NCBI RefSeq assembly: GCF_002812045.1
Contig: NZ_NPEG01000007.1
Location: forward strand, 62,001 to 126,000
Source: Leptospira haakeii
Lineage (GTDB): Bacteria; Spirochaetota; Leptospiria; Leptospirales; Leptospiraceae
Direction of reading: 5' to 3'
DNA length: 64,000 nt
Positions 44,798 to 55,131 of the stretch are shown here, one piece after another. Numbering within the stretch: the first letter of the stretch is position 1; every line of letters starts with the position of its first letter. The notes under the pieces were generated by a model that had not been told where the DNA came from, did not search any database, and saw only the letters and a program-made list of their open reading frames with translations. The position numbers and the translations under genes are program-made.

Positions 44798-47536
44798 ATG
44801 AAAGAAGAAGATAAGAAGAATCCATATTCAAATACCGTAATACTTCCTCAAACGGATTTTCCTATGAAGGCCGGGCTTTCCACAAGAGAGCCTGATCAGA
44901 TCAAAACCTGGCAGTCTGAAAAGATACTTCGCAAAATGCAGGAAAAAAGAAAGGACCGTCCTCAGTTCATTCTTCATGACGGACCTCCTTATGCAAACGG
45001 TAACTTTCATACAGGACACGCGCTTAATAAGATCCTAAAGGATATGATCGTTAAGTCCAAATTTTTCGCGGGCTACCAAACGGACATGATCCCCGGTTGG
45101 GACTGTCATGGTCTTCCGATCGAAGTTCAGGTACTTAAGAACCTTGGAAAAAAAGCAAGAGAGATCGGCCCGGAAGAATTAAGAAAACTTTGTAGAGAAT
45201 ATGCGGAACAATGGGTCCAAAAACAAGGACAGGACCTTTCTCGTTTCTTATGTTTTTGGGAAGAAGGTAAGATCTACAAAACGATGAGCCCCGATTTCGA
45301 GGCAAAGATCGTAGAAGTTTTCGGAGATCTATTCGAAAAAGGTTATGTATACCGAGGCAAAAAGCCTGTATATTGGTGTATAGAACTTGCGACAGCTCAC
45401 GCTGAAGCGGAGATAGAATATTATCCTCATAAATCTCCATCCATTTACGTAAAATTCCCTATCAAAGGGCAGGATGGAAAATTCTGCCTGATCTGGACGA
45501 CTACTCCATGGACTCTTCCAGCAAACCTTGCAATTAGTTTTAATCCTAAATTCGCATATTCGTTTTATGCAACTCCTAACGGAGAAGAATTACTTATTGC
45601 AGATGGACTAAAAGAGGCGGTAGAAAAAGCTGCCGAAGTCCAACTCGTTAAAAAAGAATCCGTCTCCCAAGAAACACTTTCTAAAATGATCTTCCGCCAT
45701 CCATTCTTGGATCAGGATTCTATTCCTCTTTTTGGAGAACATGTGACTCTGGATGCAGGAACTGGAGCAGTTCACACTGCACCAGGACATGGACAAGACG
45801 ACTATAAGGTCGGTTTGGCTGCTGGTTTGGAACCTTATTCTCCTGTAGATGATTACGGTAGATATACTGACGAATTCCCGATGATGAAAGGGATCAAGGT
45901 CTGGGATGCAAACCCTAAGATCGTAGAATTACTTAGAGAAAAAAATCTACTTCTTCATTATTCTGAATTTGAGCATAGTTATCCTCATAGCTGGAGAAGT
46001 AAAAAACCTTTAATCTTCCGTGCGACTCCACAATGGTTTTTCCAAATGGATTACCAGCAACTCAGGGAAAAATCCTTAGAAGCGATCGACAAAGTAAGCT
46101 GGATCCCTAATTGGGGAATTACCAGAATTCGCTCCATGGTAGAAACTAGACCCGACTGGTGTCTTTCCAGACAAAGAAACTGGGGAGTCCCAATCCCAGC
46201 ATTCACTTGCGAAAATTGTAATGAAACTCATCTAGATGCAAAATCCGTAAAGTTCTTCACCGATCTTGTAAGAGCCAAAGGAATAGAGATCTGGTATAGC
46301 GAACCTGCAGATTCACTTCTTCCTTCTGATACAAAATGTTCCAAATGTGGATCTTCCTCTTTCAGGAAAGGCAAAGATATTTTGGATGTTTGGTTCGACT
46401 CTGGAGTTTCTAATTTTGCAGTATTAAAAGAAAGAGGCAACGAACCTCCTGCAGATCTGTATCTGGAAGGTTCTGACCAACATAGAGGTTGGTTCCAATC
46501 CAGCCTCTGGCCTTCCATGGCGTTACGCGGAATTCCTCCTTATAAATCCGTTCTTACTCACGGATATGTTTTGGATGAACAAGGAAGAGCAATGTCCAAG
46601 TCCTTGGGCAATGGAATAGACCCGACCACGGATATTATCAATGTATATGGAGCCGATATACTCAGACTTTGGGTCAGCTCTCAGGACTTCAGAGACGATG
46701 TGAAAGTCGGAAAAGACGGCCTTAAGATCATCGCCGATAATTACAGAAAAATCCGAAACACATTCAGATATCTTTTAGGTAACTTATCAGGACATTCTTC
46801 AGACCAAAACCTAAATGTTTCCGATTTGGAAGAAGTAGATAAATACTATCTATCCAAACTGGCACAACTTGCAGAAGAATTAAAAAACCATTACGAGAAT
46901 TATCAGTTTCACCAAGTATATCAGAAACTTCTTCTATTTTGTACTGTAACACTTTCCCAAGATTATTTCGAAATGATCCGAGACAGAATGTATTGCGACA
47001 GAAGGGATTCCAAAACCAGAAAATCTTCCTGCACTACACTCCAGATCATATTAGAAACTCTTTGTATATACTCGGCATCTATTCTAAGTTTCACTGCGGA
47101 AGAAGTTTGGAAAGAGAATGGTAAGAAAGAGTCAGTATTTACTGAAGAATTCCCGGATCTTTCTTCTTTCAGAAATAAAGAACTGGAAGTTAAGTTCGAA
47201 GAAGCATTGACTGCAAGAGAAACAGTCCATAAATCTTTGGAGCTTGCAAGACAGGCTAGCAAACTAGGAAAATCATTAGAAGCAGCAGTAGAGATCTCCT
47301 CTAAATCGGAGAATAAACTTCAAAAGGATTTTTCTTTAGAAGCCTTGGAATTGATCTTTACCGTTTCTCAGGTTAGTTTTGAAAAATCGGATAGAGAACA
47401 ATTGTCTGAATATTCGGACGAACATTTTTCAGTTAGAGTTGTAAAACCTAAAGAAGAAGAATGTCCTCGTTGTTGGAGACATCCTGCGGAAGAAAGACAT
47501 AACGGTCTTTGTAAACGTTGTGCAGCGGCCGTCTAA
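44798..47536 (+). CDS. ileS: isoleucine--tRNA ligase
   Basis: 912 residues. The class Ia motifs are intact: HTGH (HIGH motif) in [18 protein letters not shown] and MSKSLGNG (KMSKS), with the CP1 editing domain ([27 protein letters not shown]). A C-terminal zinc ribbon is formed by CPRCWRH and CKRC. This is the bacterial type with the terminal zinc finger, generally mupirocin-sensitive. The stop codon lies inside a small GC-rich palindrome (see rejected items). Confidence 0.98.
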   Translation: MKEEDKKNPYSNTVILPQTDFPMKAGLSTREPDQIKTWQSEKILRKMQEKRKDRPQFILHDGPPYANGNFHTGHALNKILKDMIVKSKFFAGYQTDMIPGWDCHGLPIEVQVLKNLGKKAREIGPEELRKLCREYAEQWVQKQGQDLSRFLCFWEEGKIYKTMSPDFEAKIVEVFGDLFEKGYVYRGKKPVYWCIELATAHAEAEIEYYPHKSPSIYVKFPIKGQDGKFCLIWTTTPWTLPANLAISFNPKFAYSFYATPNGEELLIADGLKEAVEKAAEVQLVKKESVSQETLSKMIFRHPFLDQDSIPLFGEHVTLDAGTGAVHTAPGHGQDDYKVGLAAGLEPYSPVDDYGRYTDEFPMMKGIKVWDANPKIVELLREKNLLLHYSEFEHSYPHSWRSKKPLIFRATPQWFFQMDYQQLREKSLEAIDKVSWIPNWGITRIRSMVETRPDWCLSRQRNWGVPIPAFTCENCNETHLDAKSVKFFTDLVRAKGIEIWYSEPADSLLPSDTKCSKCGSSSFRKGKDILDVWFDSGVSNFAVLKERGNEPPADLYLEGSDQHRGWFQSSLWPSMALRGIPPYKSVLTHGYVLDEQGRAMSKSLGNGIDPTTDIINVYGADILRLWVSSQDFRDDVKVGKDGLKIIADNYRKIRNTFRYLLGNLSGHSSDQNLNVSDLEEVDKYYLSKLAQLAEELKNHYENYQFHQVYQKLLLFCTVTLSQDYFEMIRDRMYCDRRDSKTRKSSCTTLQIILETLCIYSASILSFTAEEVWKENGKKESVFTEEFPDLSSFRNKELEVKFEEALTARETVHKSLELARQASKLGKSLEAAVEISSKSENKLQKDFSLEALELIFTVSQVSFEKSDREQLSEYSDEHFSVRVVKPKEEECPRCWRHPAEERHNGLCKRCAAAV

Positions 47537-47549
47537 GGCCGCAGATACT

Positions 47550-48236
47550 CTATTTACGATTTCCTAATATTTGCATCATCTGCATCTGGATTTGCTGGAT
47601 CTCAGTCAACCTTCTCCATTGGTTCTTGAGAATATGATCAATCTTTTCATGAAGATGTCGGATCTCAAGCTCAGCCTTTAGATTGATCTTGTAATCCATC
47701 TCGGATCTGGCTCTATCTTTTGCTTCTTGTCGATTCTGGCTCATCATGATGATAGGTGCCTGGATCGCAGCTAAAGTAGATAAAAGTAAATTAAGCAAGA
47801 TAAATGGATAAGGATCAAATCTCCAAATGGAGAAGAATACATTGATACTGATCCATACCGCCATGGACAATCCGAACATTGATATAAATGTCCAACTTCC
47901 TCCGAAGTCAGCCACCTTATCCGCGACCCTTTGCCCGAAAGTTAATCCGGATTGAAATGTTTGGTTTAGATCTTCAGAGATCAATTCCTGGTTTTCCAGA
48001 CTATTTTTAACTTCTTCTTCCAAGGAACTCAATTCTGAAGTTTCCTTTTGGATCATTCCCTGGATATACTTCATAGTAGCCAGATTCAATTCTCCCAAGG
48101 AGACCATCCGGCTACCTTCTTGAAATCTTGGATCTTTTTTGATTAGATCCAAAACCTCAGGATTGATATATTCGAAAGATATTAAGTCTTTAGGGTCCGT
48201 AATCGCAGGATTTAAGCAGCAATTTTCCGCATCCAT
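47550..48236 (-). CDS. DUF1003 membrane protein
   Basis: 228 residues. A soluble N-terminus (DPKDLISFEYINPEVLDLIKK and a helical region) is followed by the DUF1003 core GSWTFISMFGLSMAVWISINV and FDPYPFILLNLLLSTLAAIQAPIIMMSQNRQ, with a coiled-coil C-terminus (ELEIRHLHEKIDHIL, LTEIQQIQMQMMQIL). Function unknown; two transmembrane segments place it in the inner membrane. The gene converges with ileS. Confidence 0.92.
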   Translation of the reverse strand: MDAENCCLNPAITDPKDLISFEYINPEVLDLIKKDPRFQEGSRMVSLGELNLATMKYIQGMIQKETSELSSLEEEVKNSLENQELISEDLNQTFQSGLTFGQRVADKVADFGGSWTFISMFGLSMAVWISINVFFSIWRFDPYPFILLNLLLSTLAAIQAPIIMMSQNRQEAKDRARSEMDYKINLKAELEIRHLHEKIDHILKNQWRRLTEIQQIQMQMMQILGNRK

Positions 48237-48254
48237 GCTCGAATCCCTTCCGGA

Positions 48255-48998
48255 TCAAGGTCTGTCGTTTTCGTCGGTGAGTTTGACAGGCTGGTACTGT
48301 TTTCTAGGAGTGAACTTGTATTTACTCGGATTTTTCATATCGAAAACTACCCATTTGCGTAATGGAAGTCCATCGATCTGCCCGAAGTCCACATTCTCGC
48401 CTTCTGCGATCTCAGTTCCGTCAAAACCGTGAGCTAATCTGATTTTTTCGATCCTGGTCCAACGGCTAAAATCCAGGGCAGCATCCCTATCCACAAGCTC
48501 ACGTTTGACCCGTCCGAATAGAAGATTGATCTTACCTTCTGCCGCCCAAAGAACACAACTAGTAACCTCGTCGAAGGAGATCACCGATTGTGTATCATCA
48601 TATTTGGAGATTATAAGAAGAAGTTTATCGTTCGGCAGATTTTTTAATGTATAAGGAAGGTCTCTTGCGAGTAGATCCAATTCGTGATCTGAAAATACAA
48701 AATCCGAAAAATAACCTACGGAAGAACGTTTAGAATATCTTAAATTTCCAAAGTAATCTTTAATCTTGGCCTGATCCAATTGGATAGGATGCTCCAATTT
48801 AATATCTTCATTCTTGGAAGTTTTATCAAAATCAGATAGGTCAGAAACGCTGATCGTAAAAAACCCCATTCCTTCGGAGCGGAACATCCGGTCCTTAAAA
48901 AAATAAGGATAACACCCGGAGAAACTAAACGCTAAAAAAAGGATCAGGGAAGTACGGAGAGCTTTTCCCTTCATAAAATCTAAAAGTGAAAAATTCAT
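48255..48998 (-). CDS. putative lipoprotein of unknown function
   Basis: Signal LRTSLILFLAFSFSGC with a good lipobox. The mature part of about 220 residues includes SVSDLSDFDKTSKNED, ELDLLARDLPYTLKNLP, LLLIISKYDDTQSVISFDEVTSC and a C-terminal FTPRKQYQPVKLTDE. No domain is recognised. The start could be 48974, 48998 or 49025; 48998 has AAGAG upstream. It sits between a DUF1003 gene and a STAS gene on the same strand with short gaps, so co-transcription is possible. Confidence 0.7.
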   Translation of the reverse strand: MNFSLLDFMKGKALRTSLILFLAFSFSGCYPYFFKDRMFRSEGMGFFTISVSDLSDFDKTSKNEDIKLEHPIQLDQAKIKDYFGNLRYSKRSSVGYFSDFVFSDHELDLLARDLPYTLKNLPNDKLLLIISKYDDTQSVISFDEVTSCVLWAAEGKINLLFGRVKRELVDRDAALDFSRWTRIEKIRLAHGFDGTEIAEGENVDFGQIDGLPLRKWVVFDMKNPSKYKFTPRKQYQPVKLTDENDRP

Positions 48999-49059
48999 TA
49001 CAGGACTCTTGCCGAATTGATTCATCTATTTGTTGGAACTTTTTAGAAGAGTTTCCGGT

Positions 49060-49422
49060 TCATTCTACTGTCAGAAATTCCCGAAAGTCGGGGTATTTCT
49101 CCAGAAATTCTTCGATGGTGTACAGATTTACAATTCTGTCTAGACCGGAAAGCCTAAAAACGGAATGTAGGGACTTATTTAGCCCGAATATATTTACAGT
49201 TCCTTGATGGTCCCTGATCTGATTTCTGACTTTGATGATAATGCCGATCCCAGAAGAGTCGATAAACTTTACGAGACCCAAATGAAAACTGACCACGGGG
49301 GGGTATCCCTCCCGAACGCTGTCCTCGAACTCCAGGTAAAAGTCCCTGGAATTATCCATCAAGATATCCTCCTGGACCGAAAGTACCAGGTGATTTTCTC
49401 GGGCGAGACTTTTAAGAATCAT
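49060..49422 (-). CDS. STAS-domain anti-sigma factor antagonist
   Basis: 120 residues, a single STAS domain. The phosphorylatable serine is expected in KFIDSSGIGIIIKV, followed by RDHQGTVNIFGLNKSLHSVFRLSGLDRIVNLY, which matches SpoIIAA/RsbV-type antagonists. Such proteins are switched by a kinase anti-sigma factor and a phosphatase; neither is encoded in this window. No SD is seen before the ATG. Confidence 0.92.
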   Translation of the reverse strand: MILKSLARENHLVLSVQEDILMDNSRDFYLEFEDSVREGYPPVVSFHLGLVKFIDSSGIGIIIKVRNQIRDHQGTVNIFGLNKSLHSVFRLSGLDRIVNLYTIEEFLEKYPDFREFLTVE

Positions 49423-49535
49423 GGGAAAATAACAGGCCCAGGAATTCAGAGTATGTCAAGAAATAAGTATCTTTGTTGATTTATTTCGCCAGAAAGCCAA
49501 GATACAATCAGAGCGGTTTCCAAGGAATCCAGTCC

Positions 49536-51362
49536 ATGTCCGAATTCGATAAAACCAGAAAAAGTATCGGTGCTAATAACCTAGATGATAAAGCCAGGCG
49601 GGAAATGTTCGACAAGTTCCAGTCCGCCGGCGGAAAAGTAGTCTCTGATAAGGATAAAAAAAGGGAAGAATCTCTTCGCAAACAAAAAGAGCAACCCCAA
49701 GTCCGCCAAGGTGCAAGAAGCCAAGCCGGGGGAAGAGACCCAAGACAAAACCAATCTTCTCAATCGGGAAGATCATCCGTAAAACAAGCACCTTCTAAAC
49801 CAAACCCGATCATGGATCGTAAGGCATTAGAAGATGAAATGGGAAATTTTTTCAATCGTATGGCGGTCCGATTCAAATGCTGGATCTCCCGCGTAACGTC
49901 ATTTTCTTCCAGTGACCTTCTACCTGCTTTTATGTCCGAGCTGAATATCGCAGGAAAAAAAGCGCTTCTGGAAATGAACTTCGTAGGGAACGACCTATTA
50001 GGAAACCCTGCATACGCTTCTAAAATCGCAAAGGAACTCGACGGACAAAATCCTCTCTACATAGAACTACTTGGTAGAATGCACAAAGCCTATGATAGCA
50101 CTGAGCTGAATCAGCTTTTAGAAGGGCATAACGCGGCTCCCGATCTTCCTGTAGCGGTCACTAGAGTGAGACAACCTCTCTATTCTATATTCAAAAAACT
50201 GTATTATATGTATCCGTTCCAAGGTTCTTATGTAAAAGCGGTAACCTTGGGCTACCAGGCTTTGGAAAAGCTGGAAGGTAAACCAGCTACAGTTTATAAT
50301 ACCAAAAGAAAAAGGGCACTACAAGAATTCGATGTCCTCTACGGAACCATTTTTGATAAACTCTACCTTGCGATTCTCAGAAGTGAGGACAAAAATATCC
50401 CTCTTTTGAGCACATATATGGAGAATGTTCTGGGAATTCTTCCGGAAGAAAAACTAGGCCAAAGAAAACAGGGCGAAGAGTTAGACGAAATCTCCGGTGG
50501 GGTTCATCCAGAAGAAGAAGATACCGAAGAATCTCCGGAAGAAAAACCGATCGATCCGGAAGAAGGCCTTAGCAAAGAGCTGAAATACGGCCTAAAACTC
50601 ATGAGATCTTTACCTTTGGATCAATTAAGAAAACGTCATGATGCCAGGGGAGAACATGAACTTCTCCCAGCGGGGGACAAAGCCTTCTTGACCTGGTTAT
50701 TTTTCAAGGAGTTCGACGAGGAATATTCCTTCGTAATGACTACTAAGAAGATAGATCTAAAACCCACAATCGCGGCCGGATCTAAAATCGATTACCGTGA
50801 AAAACTGATCGATCTTTATGAGACGACCAGAGGGATCCACGAACAATTCAGGATCTACGACCAGTATTACAAAGAACTGGAAAACCATCTCAAAAATCCA
50901 GGCGCAAATTATATTGAAGCCTCCAAAAAAACTTCTGCCCTGGAAACTAAAAGAAGCCAACAGTCGCGTAACGTAAGAGTTACCGCTAAGGATTTTCTCC
51001 AGAAGGGAGCTGAACTTCTTTCCAAATTGATCGCGGATATGAAAGGCAAAAAAGAGATCGTGACCAATATGGAAACTTTAATGACTTTCGATCTGATGGA
51101 ATCCAAAAAGAGATTGAATAAGAAACCAATAAAGCAGTGTATTATGGAATCTTATTGTTATGCTCTGGCGTTTTCCGAACGTTTGGAAAACGGAGATCTT
51201 TTCGGCGGAGTTCCTGAACTTTCCGCTGAGGAGATGGAAAAAGAATTCGGTATCAAGGCTGCAGCTGCTACTCCTGAAGCAGAAATTTTAAGTCCTGGTA
51301 CAGAGTCCGGTGACGGAGAAGACGATAGTTTCGGTGTGGACCCTTCCATACTTTCCGATTAA
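49536..51362 (+). CDS. conserved hypothetical protein with disordered N-terminus
   Basis: 609 residues from the ATG at 49536 (AAGGA ten bases upstream). Residues 1-95 are polar and low-complexity (Q/S/R/K-rich), then an all-alpha, charged globular region begins near MGNFFNRMAVRFKCW. A second acidic low-complexity stretch (HPEEEDTEESPEEKP) divides it near residue 330, and the C-terminus is again Ser/Gly/Asp-rich. There is no signal peptide or membrane segment, so it is cytoplasmic. I recognise no family; the style suggests a spirochaete-restricted protein. It is followed after 21 bases by the nitrilase-like gene. Confidence 0.82.
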   Translation: MSEFDKTRKSIGANNLDDKARREMFDKFQSAGGKVVSDKDKKREESLRKQKEQPQVRQGARSQAGGRDPRQNQSSQSGRSSVKQAPSKPNPIMDRKALEDEMGNFFNRMAVRFKCWISRVTSFSSSDLLPAFMSELNIAGKKALLEMNFVGNDLLGNPAYASKIAKELDGQNPLYIELLGRMHKAYDSTELNQLLEGHNAAPDLPVAVTRVRQPLYSIFKKLYYMYPFQGSYVKAVTLGYQALEKLEGKPATVYNTKRKRALQEFDVLYGTIFDKLYLAILRSEDKNIPLLSTYMENVLGILPEEKLGQRKQGEELDEISGGVHPEEEDTEESPEEKPIDPEEGLSKELKYGLKLMRSLPLDQLRKRHDARGEHELLPAGDKAFLTWLFFKEFDEEYSFVMTTKKIDLKPTIAAGSKIDYREKLIDLYETTRGIHEQFRIYDQYYKELENHLKNPGANYIEASKKTSALETKRSQQSRNVRVTAKDFLQKGAELLSKLIADMKGKKEIVTNMETLMTFDLMESKKRLNKKPIKQCIMESYCYALAFSERLENGDLFGGVPELSAEEMEKEFGIKAAAATPEAEILSPGTESGDGEDDSFGVDPSILSD

Positions 51363-51383
51363 ATTCAAAGTCGCAGGTAAAGA

Positions 51384-52100
51384 GTGACCTCAGTAAAAAT
51401 TACCCTTTTCCAAAAGGATCTATCCCAACCGGTTTCTCCTGAACAAAGAACCAAACTTTCTAAGGAAAAATCGGATTTCCTCATTCTTCCATTATACTTT
51501 CCAGGAGGAGGAAACGGTTCTCCTGAATCATTGGCTTCTCGTGCCAAAACTTTTTTAGATGAGATATTCGCAATCTCAGAAGTTTATAAAGGTGCGATCT
51601 TTGGCGGAGGAATGTTCCGAAGAGACGACGAGGGTAAATTAAGATTCTCTATTCCTATCGTGCAGAATATAGTATTAGTAGATTGGTACGATGTAAAAGG
51701 ATTATCTTCCGAAGATTCTCCTGCAATCCCTGGCTCGGGCGAAGACTCTCTGATCCTAGGGGGATTTCGTTTTGGGATCTTTGCAGGTAAAGAGATCCAA
51801 GATAAATCCAAGCTGGAAAAATTAAAATCTGACAGGATTAATTTGGCATTCCATTTGGATTCTGTTTCGGATAACGGTACGAACTATTCCCAAGATCTTA
51901 AAAATTACGCGGATCTTTCCTCTCAGTACGGGATGTTCTTAGTACGTAGTTCCGGTTACGGTCTTCCTTTCGGTAAAAAAAGGATAGGAAGAAGTCTACT
52001 TTCCACTCCAACAGGAGTCACTTGGAAAGTGGCAGAGACAGAACAAGAGAAAGAGATCATCAAGACTGTTAACATAAACGGTATCAACGGTTTATTTTAA
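51384..52100 (+). CDS. degenerate carbon-nitrogen hydrolase (nitrilase)-like protein
   Basis: 238 residues with a GTG start at 51384 preceded by CAGGTAAAGA. The order of segments follows the nitrilase fold: KSDFLILPLYFPGGG (where LPE is expected), AIFGGGMFRRDDEGKL, VLVDWYDVKGLS (lysine region), a PGSG...FRFGIFAGKEIQDKS segment where active enzymes have a cysteine, and DRINLAFHLDS. The glutamate and cysteine of the Glu-Lys-Cys triad appear missing, so a non-catalytic role is likely. The assignment rests on pattern recognition and should be tested by profile search. Confidence 0.62.
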   Translation: MTSVKITLFQKDLSQPVSPEQRTKLSKEKSDFLILPLYFPGGGNGSPESLASRAKTFLDEIFAISEVYKGAIFGGGMFRRDDEGKLRFSIPIVQNIVLVDWYDVKGLSSEDSPAIPGSGEDSLILGGFRFGIFAGKEIQDKSKLEKLKSDRINLAFHLDSVSDNGTNYSQDLKNYADLSSQYGMFLVRSSGYGLPFGKKRIGRSLLSTPTGVTWKVAETEQEKEIIKTVNINGINGLF

Positions 52101-52166
52101 AAAAGCTTTTTATCCTTGCCAACCGGAGGTATAATTCTATTCTCTCCGCCGTTCCAAGGACTTCAT

Positions 52167-52478
52167 ATGAAGATAAAAGCTCATCAATTGATCGAATCCA
52201 TCGAGTTTAAAAAATTAGTACGGACTAGATGGACAGTTAGTTTCGTTTTATTGTTTTTCCTATTCCTGAACTATTATGGATTTATACTCATCATCGCCTT
52301 AAAAAAGGAATGGATTACGCAAAAGTTAGGAAATTTCGGCAATTACGGATTATATGCGGGCGCATCCGTAATCCTATTTTCCTGGTTACTCACATTCTTA
52401 TATGTTTTCTGGGCCAATCGATATTACGACCAAGAAGTAGAAGTATTAAAATCTAAATTAGAATCGGAGAATAGATAA
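52167..52478 (+). CDS. DUF485 membrane protein (YjcH-like)
   Basis: 103 residues with two transmembrane segments (FVLLFFLFLNYYGFILIIAL and YAGASVILFSWLLTFLYVFW), preceded by a short soluble start (IESIEFKKLVRTRW), typical of DUF485. The ATG at 52167 has AAGGA seven bases upstream. Its stop overlaps the ATG of the symporter gene (TAATG), the same pairing seen for yjcH-actP in many bacteria, so it is probably an accessory subunit of the transporter. Confidence 0.88.
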   Translation: MKIKAHQLIESIEFKKLVRTRWTVSFVLLFFLFLNYYGFILIIALKKEWITQKLGNFGNYGLYAGASVILFSWLLTFLYVFWANRYYDQEVEVLKSKLESENR

Positions 52479-54016
52479 TGGAATCCTCTCTTGGGCAACC
52501 TAACTTCATCTCCGTTCTATTCTTCGTAGTATTTGTAATTCTCACATTGGGGATTACTTATTGGGCCGCTAAAAAGACCAAAACTTCCAGTGAGTTTTAT
52601 GCTGCGGGAAGGTCCATTACAGGTTTCCAAAATGGTCTAGCTCTTTCAGGAGATTTCATGTCCGCGGCTTCCTTCTTGGGAATTTCAGGAATGGTAGCTT
52701 TAAAAGGTTATGATGGGATCATCTATGCGGTCGGTTGGCTCGTAGGTTGGCCGGCGCTCATGTTCCTTTTAGCGGAGCCATTGCGTAATTTAGGAAAATA
52801 TACTTTTGCAGACGTATTAGCTTTTCGTTTAAAACAAAAACCTATTCGTATCGTCGCATCCGTCGGCGGGATTTTAGTAACGATTACCTACTCTATCGCT
52901 CAGATCGTTGGTTCTGGAAAGTTGATCAACCTAATGTTTGGACTTCCTTATGAGTTGGCTGTCCTGATCGTTGGCGGGGTCATGCTTTTATACGTTTTGT
53001 TCGGTGGAATGATTGCAACCACTTGGGTACAGATCATCAAAGCATGCCTTCTTCTTTTCGGAGTCACCCTGCTAGTAATTTTATCAATGGCACAATTCGG
53101 TTTCAGCTTGGAAAATTTATTCTCCGCAGTAGAAACAAAATTCGGGAGAACAGCATTAGAGCCAGGAGGTTTTGCTTCAAGCCCAATTGATTCTATTTCC
53201 TTGGGACTTGCCTTAATGTTCGGTCTATTAGGTTTACCTCATATTCTAATGAGATTTTACACTGTGCCTGATGCAAAAGAAGCCAGAAAATCCGTTGCTT
53301 ATGCCACCACTTTCATAGGTTATTTTTATATCATCATTCCGATCGTAGGCTTCGCTGCGGCAGTTCTCATCGGAAGAGAACAGATTGCGGGAATTGATAA
53401 GGGCGGAAATATGGCGGCCGCACTTTTAGCTGAGTTACTTGGAGGCACACCATTTTTAGGATTTATCGCAGCAGTAGCATTTGCCACAATCCTTGCAGTC
53501 GTTGCGGGTTTAACTTTAGCAGCTGCTTCTACCATTTCTCATGATCTTTACTTCAATGTATTTACAGAAGGTAAGGCAACTGAAGACGAACAAGTCTCTG
53601 TTGCGAAGAAGGCGACCGTTGTATTCAGTATAGTAAGTATTCTTTTGGGGATCTTGTTCAAAGATCAGAACGTTGCCTTTATGGTGGGATTGGCATTTGC
53701 TATCGCGGCAAGCGGAAACTTCCCCGCATTATTCCTATCCATTCTCTGGAAAAATTTTAGCACAGTAGGTGGAGTATTCTCCATCTTAATCGGTTCTGTT
53801 TCTGCGACCTTGTTTATAATATTTAGCCCTACAGTTTGGGTGGATGTTTTTAAATTCGACCAGGCAATCTTTCCTTTAAAAAACCCTGCGATCGTTTCCA
53901 TGTCCTTGGCATTTATTTCTGCATTCATTTTTTCTAAATTGTTTCCAGACGAAAATGCTGCCGCAAAATTCGAATCTGAAAAAGTCAGAGTTTATTTAGG
54001 AATTGGAGCAGAGTAA
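52478..54016 (+). CDS. sodium:solute symporter, ActP (cation/acetate) type
   Basis: 512 residues with about 13 membrane segments of the LeuT fold. Characteristic are EFYAAGRSITGFQNGLALSGDFMSAASFLGISGMVAL, VGWPALMFLLAEPLRNLGKYTFADVLAFRL, and LPHILMRFYTVPDAKEARKSV. Pairing with DUF485 points to uptake of acetate or another small monocarboxylate, which fits a lipid- and acetate-using spirochaete (inference). It ends at a strong palindrome shared with the convergent permease gene. Confidence 0.93.
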   Translation: MESSLGQPNFISVLFFVVFVILTLGITYWAAKKTKTSSEFYAAGRSITGFQNGLALSGDFMSAASFLGISGMVALKGYDGIIYAVGWLVGWPALMFLLAEPLRNLGKYTFADVLAFRLKQKPIRIVASVGGILVTITYSIAQIVGSGKLINLMFGLPYELAVLIVGGVMLLYVLFGGMIATTWVQIIKACLLLFGVTLLVILSMAQFGFSLENLFSAVETKFGRTALEPGGFASSPIDSISLGLALMFGLLGLPHILMRFYTVPDAKEARKSVAYATTFIGYFYIIIPIVGFAAAVLIGREQIAGIDKGGNMAAALLAELLGGTPFLGFIAAVAFATILAVVAGLTLAAASTISHDLYFNVFTEGKATEDEQVSVAKKATVVFSIVSILLGILFKDQNVAFMVGLAFAIAASGNFPALFLSILWKNFSTVGGVFSILIGSVSATLFIIFSPTVWVDVFKFDQAIFPLKNPAIVSMSLAFISAFIFSKLFPDENAAAKFESEKVRVYLGIGAE

Positions 54017-54024
54017 AGAAACCA

Positions 54025-54048
54025 AAGCTGCTTTGTTCAAAGCAGCTT
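54025..54048. terminator. bidirectional terminator overlapping a stop codon
   Basis: AAGCTGCTTTG (54025-54035) and CAAAGCAGCTT (54038-54048) form a perfect 11-bp stem with a 2-base centre. The TGA of the convergent AI-2E-family gene lies inside it (54037-54039), so the last four codons before the stop are part of the hairpin. Confidence 0.75.
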
Positions 54049-55131
54049 ATGATCTTTCATAGATCTATAAAGAGAAGCGATCGTCACTTTTAGGATGGCG
54101 GCGAGTGGAACCGCAACAAGCATTCCTGCAATTCCGAGCAAGCTTCCTCCCACAGTGACTGCACCTACGACGATCACAGGATGCAGAGAAACTGCATCCG
54201 AAATGATGACGGGTTGAACAAAAAAGTTATCCACCGCTTGTGCGATTAATACCACAATCAAGATCGCAACCATCAATTCATACATTCCCATTCCGTCGTT
54301 GATCGAATTCGGAGTAAAAATCCCCGCACCTTGGGTCAAAGTCATGAATAATGGAGGAACCATTCCGATAATAGGTCCTAAATAGGGAATCGAGTTTGCG
54401 ATTCCCGCAAATAAAGCAAAAATATAAAAGAACTTTAAGCCGATCACATAGAAGCCGATCATAGAGATCGCAGTAATAATCGCACTTTGGATTACCAAAC
54501 TTCTTAAATAATTAGTAATCTGTTCGTTGATCTTTGAAGCTACCATTAAGGTCATTTCAAAGTATCTATTCGGTACGAGACTTACTATATTCTTATATAC
54601 GCCGTTCCCGTTTAACAGAAACAAAAATGCGAATAATGGTGTAACTACCAAGTATCCGATCAATGTGGGAATTATAGAAACCAAACCGCTTACCTGAGCA
54701 TGAATCATTTCAGCTGCTTGTTTTACTAATTCATCAGGGCGAATTGTATCTTCCCAGCTTGCAGGATAATCATTGAATCTAAGCTGGAAACCAACTACCA
54801 GATATTTAAACTTAGCATCATCTATATCCTGTTTCCAACTCTTCATGATAGGTTGCAAAGTAGAAACGATCGGAGGCGCAACCTCCGTGGCAATCAGATA
54901 GATAGGAAGACAAAGTAAGAAAATGAGGATGGCAACCGAAACGATCCTGGGCACTCCCAATGTTTCGAAGTAGTTTATGGTTCCGTTAAATATATAGAAC
55001 AGAATTAAGGATAGAGCGATCGGCACTATAAGAAGTTGCAAGCCGATTGTAAAAAATACGATGGCCGCCCCTACTAAAAAGAAAAAGATAGATCGGATTA
55101 CGTATGTAGAGAGCGGTTTCGTATCAGGCAT
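54037..55131 (-). CDS. AI-2E family (PerM-like) membrane permease
   Basis: 364 residues with about eight hydrophobic segments; the family features PTLIGYLVVTPLFAFLFLLNG, GLKFFYIFALFAGIANSIPYLGPIIGMVPPLF and the C-terminal DAVSLHPVIVVGAVTVGGSLLGIAGMLVAVPLAAILKV are clear. Family members include quorum-signal exporters, Na+/H+ exchangers and unknown permeases, so the substrate is open. It overlaps the cyclic-nucleotide-binding gene by eight bases and is last in the lspA operon. Confidence 0.93.
   Translation of the reverse strand: MPDTKPLSTYVIRSIFFFLVGAAIVFFTIGLQLLIVPIALSLILFYIFNGTINYFETLGVPRIVSVAILIFLLCLPIYLIATEVAPPIVSTLQPIMKSWKQDIDDAKFKYLVVGFQLRFNDYPASWEDTIRPDELVKQAAEMIHAQVSGLVSIIPTLIGYLVVTPLFAFLFLLNGNGVYKNIVSLVPNRYFEMTLMVASKINEQITNYLRSLVIQSAIITAISMIGFYVIGLKFFYIFALFAGIANSIPYLGPIIGMVPPLFMTLTQGAGIFTPNSINDGMGMYELMVAILIVVLIAQAVDNFFVQPVIISDAVSLHPVIVVGAVTVGGSLLGIAGMLVAVPLAAILKVTIASLYRSMKDHKLL

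Noticed and set aside
47525..47542. GCGGCC...GGCCGC palindrome around the ileS stop codon
   Set aside because: Six-base stem without a T-tract; probably coincidental, although it may aid termination.
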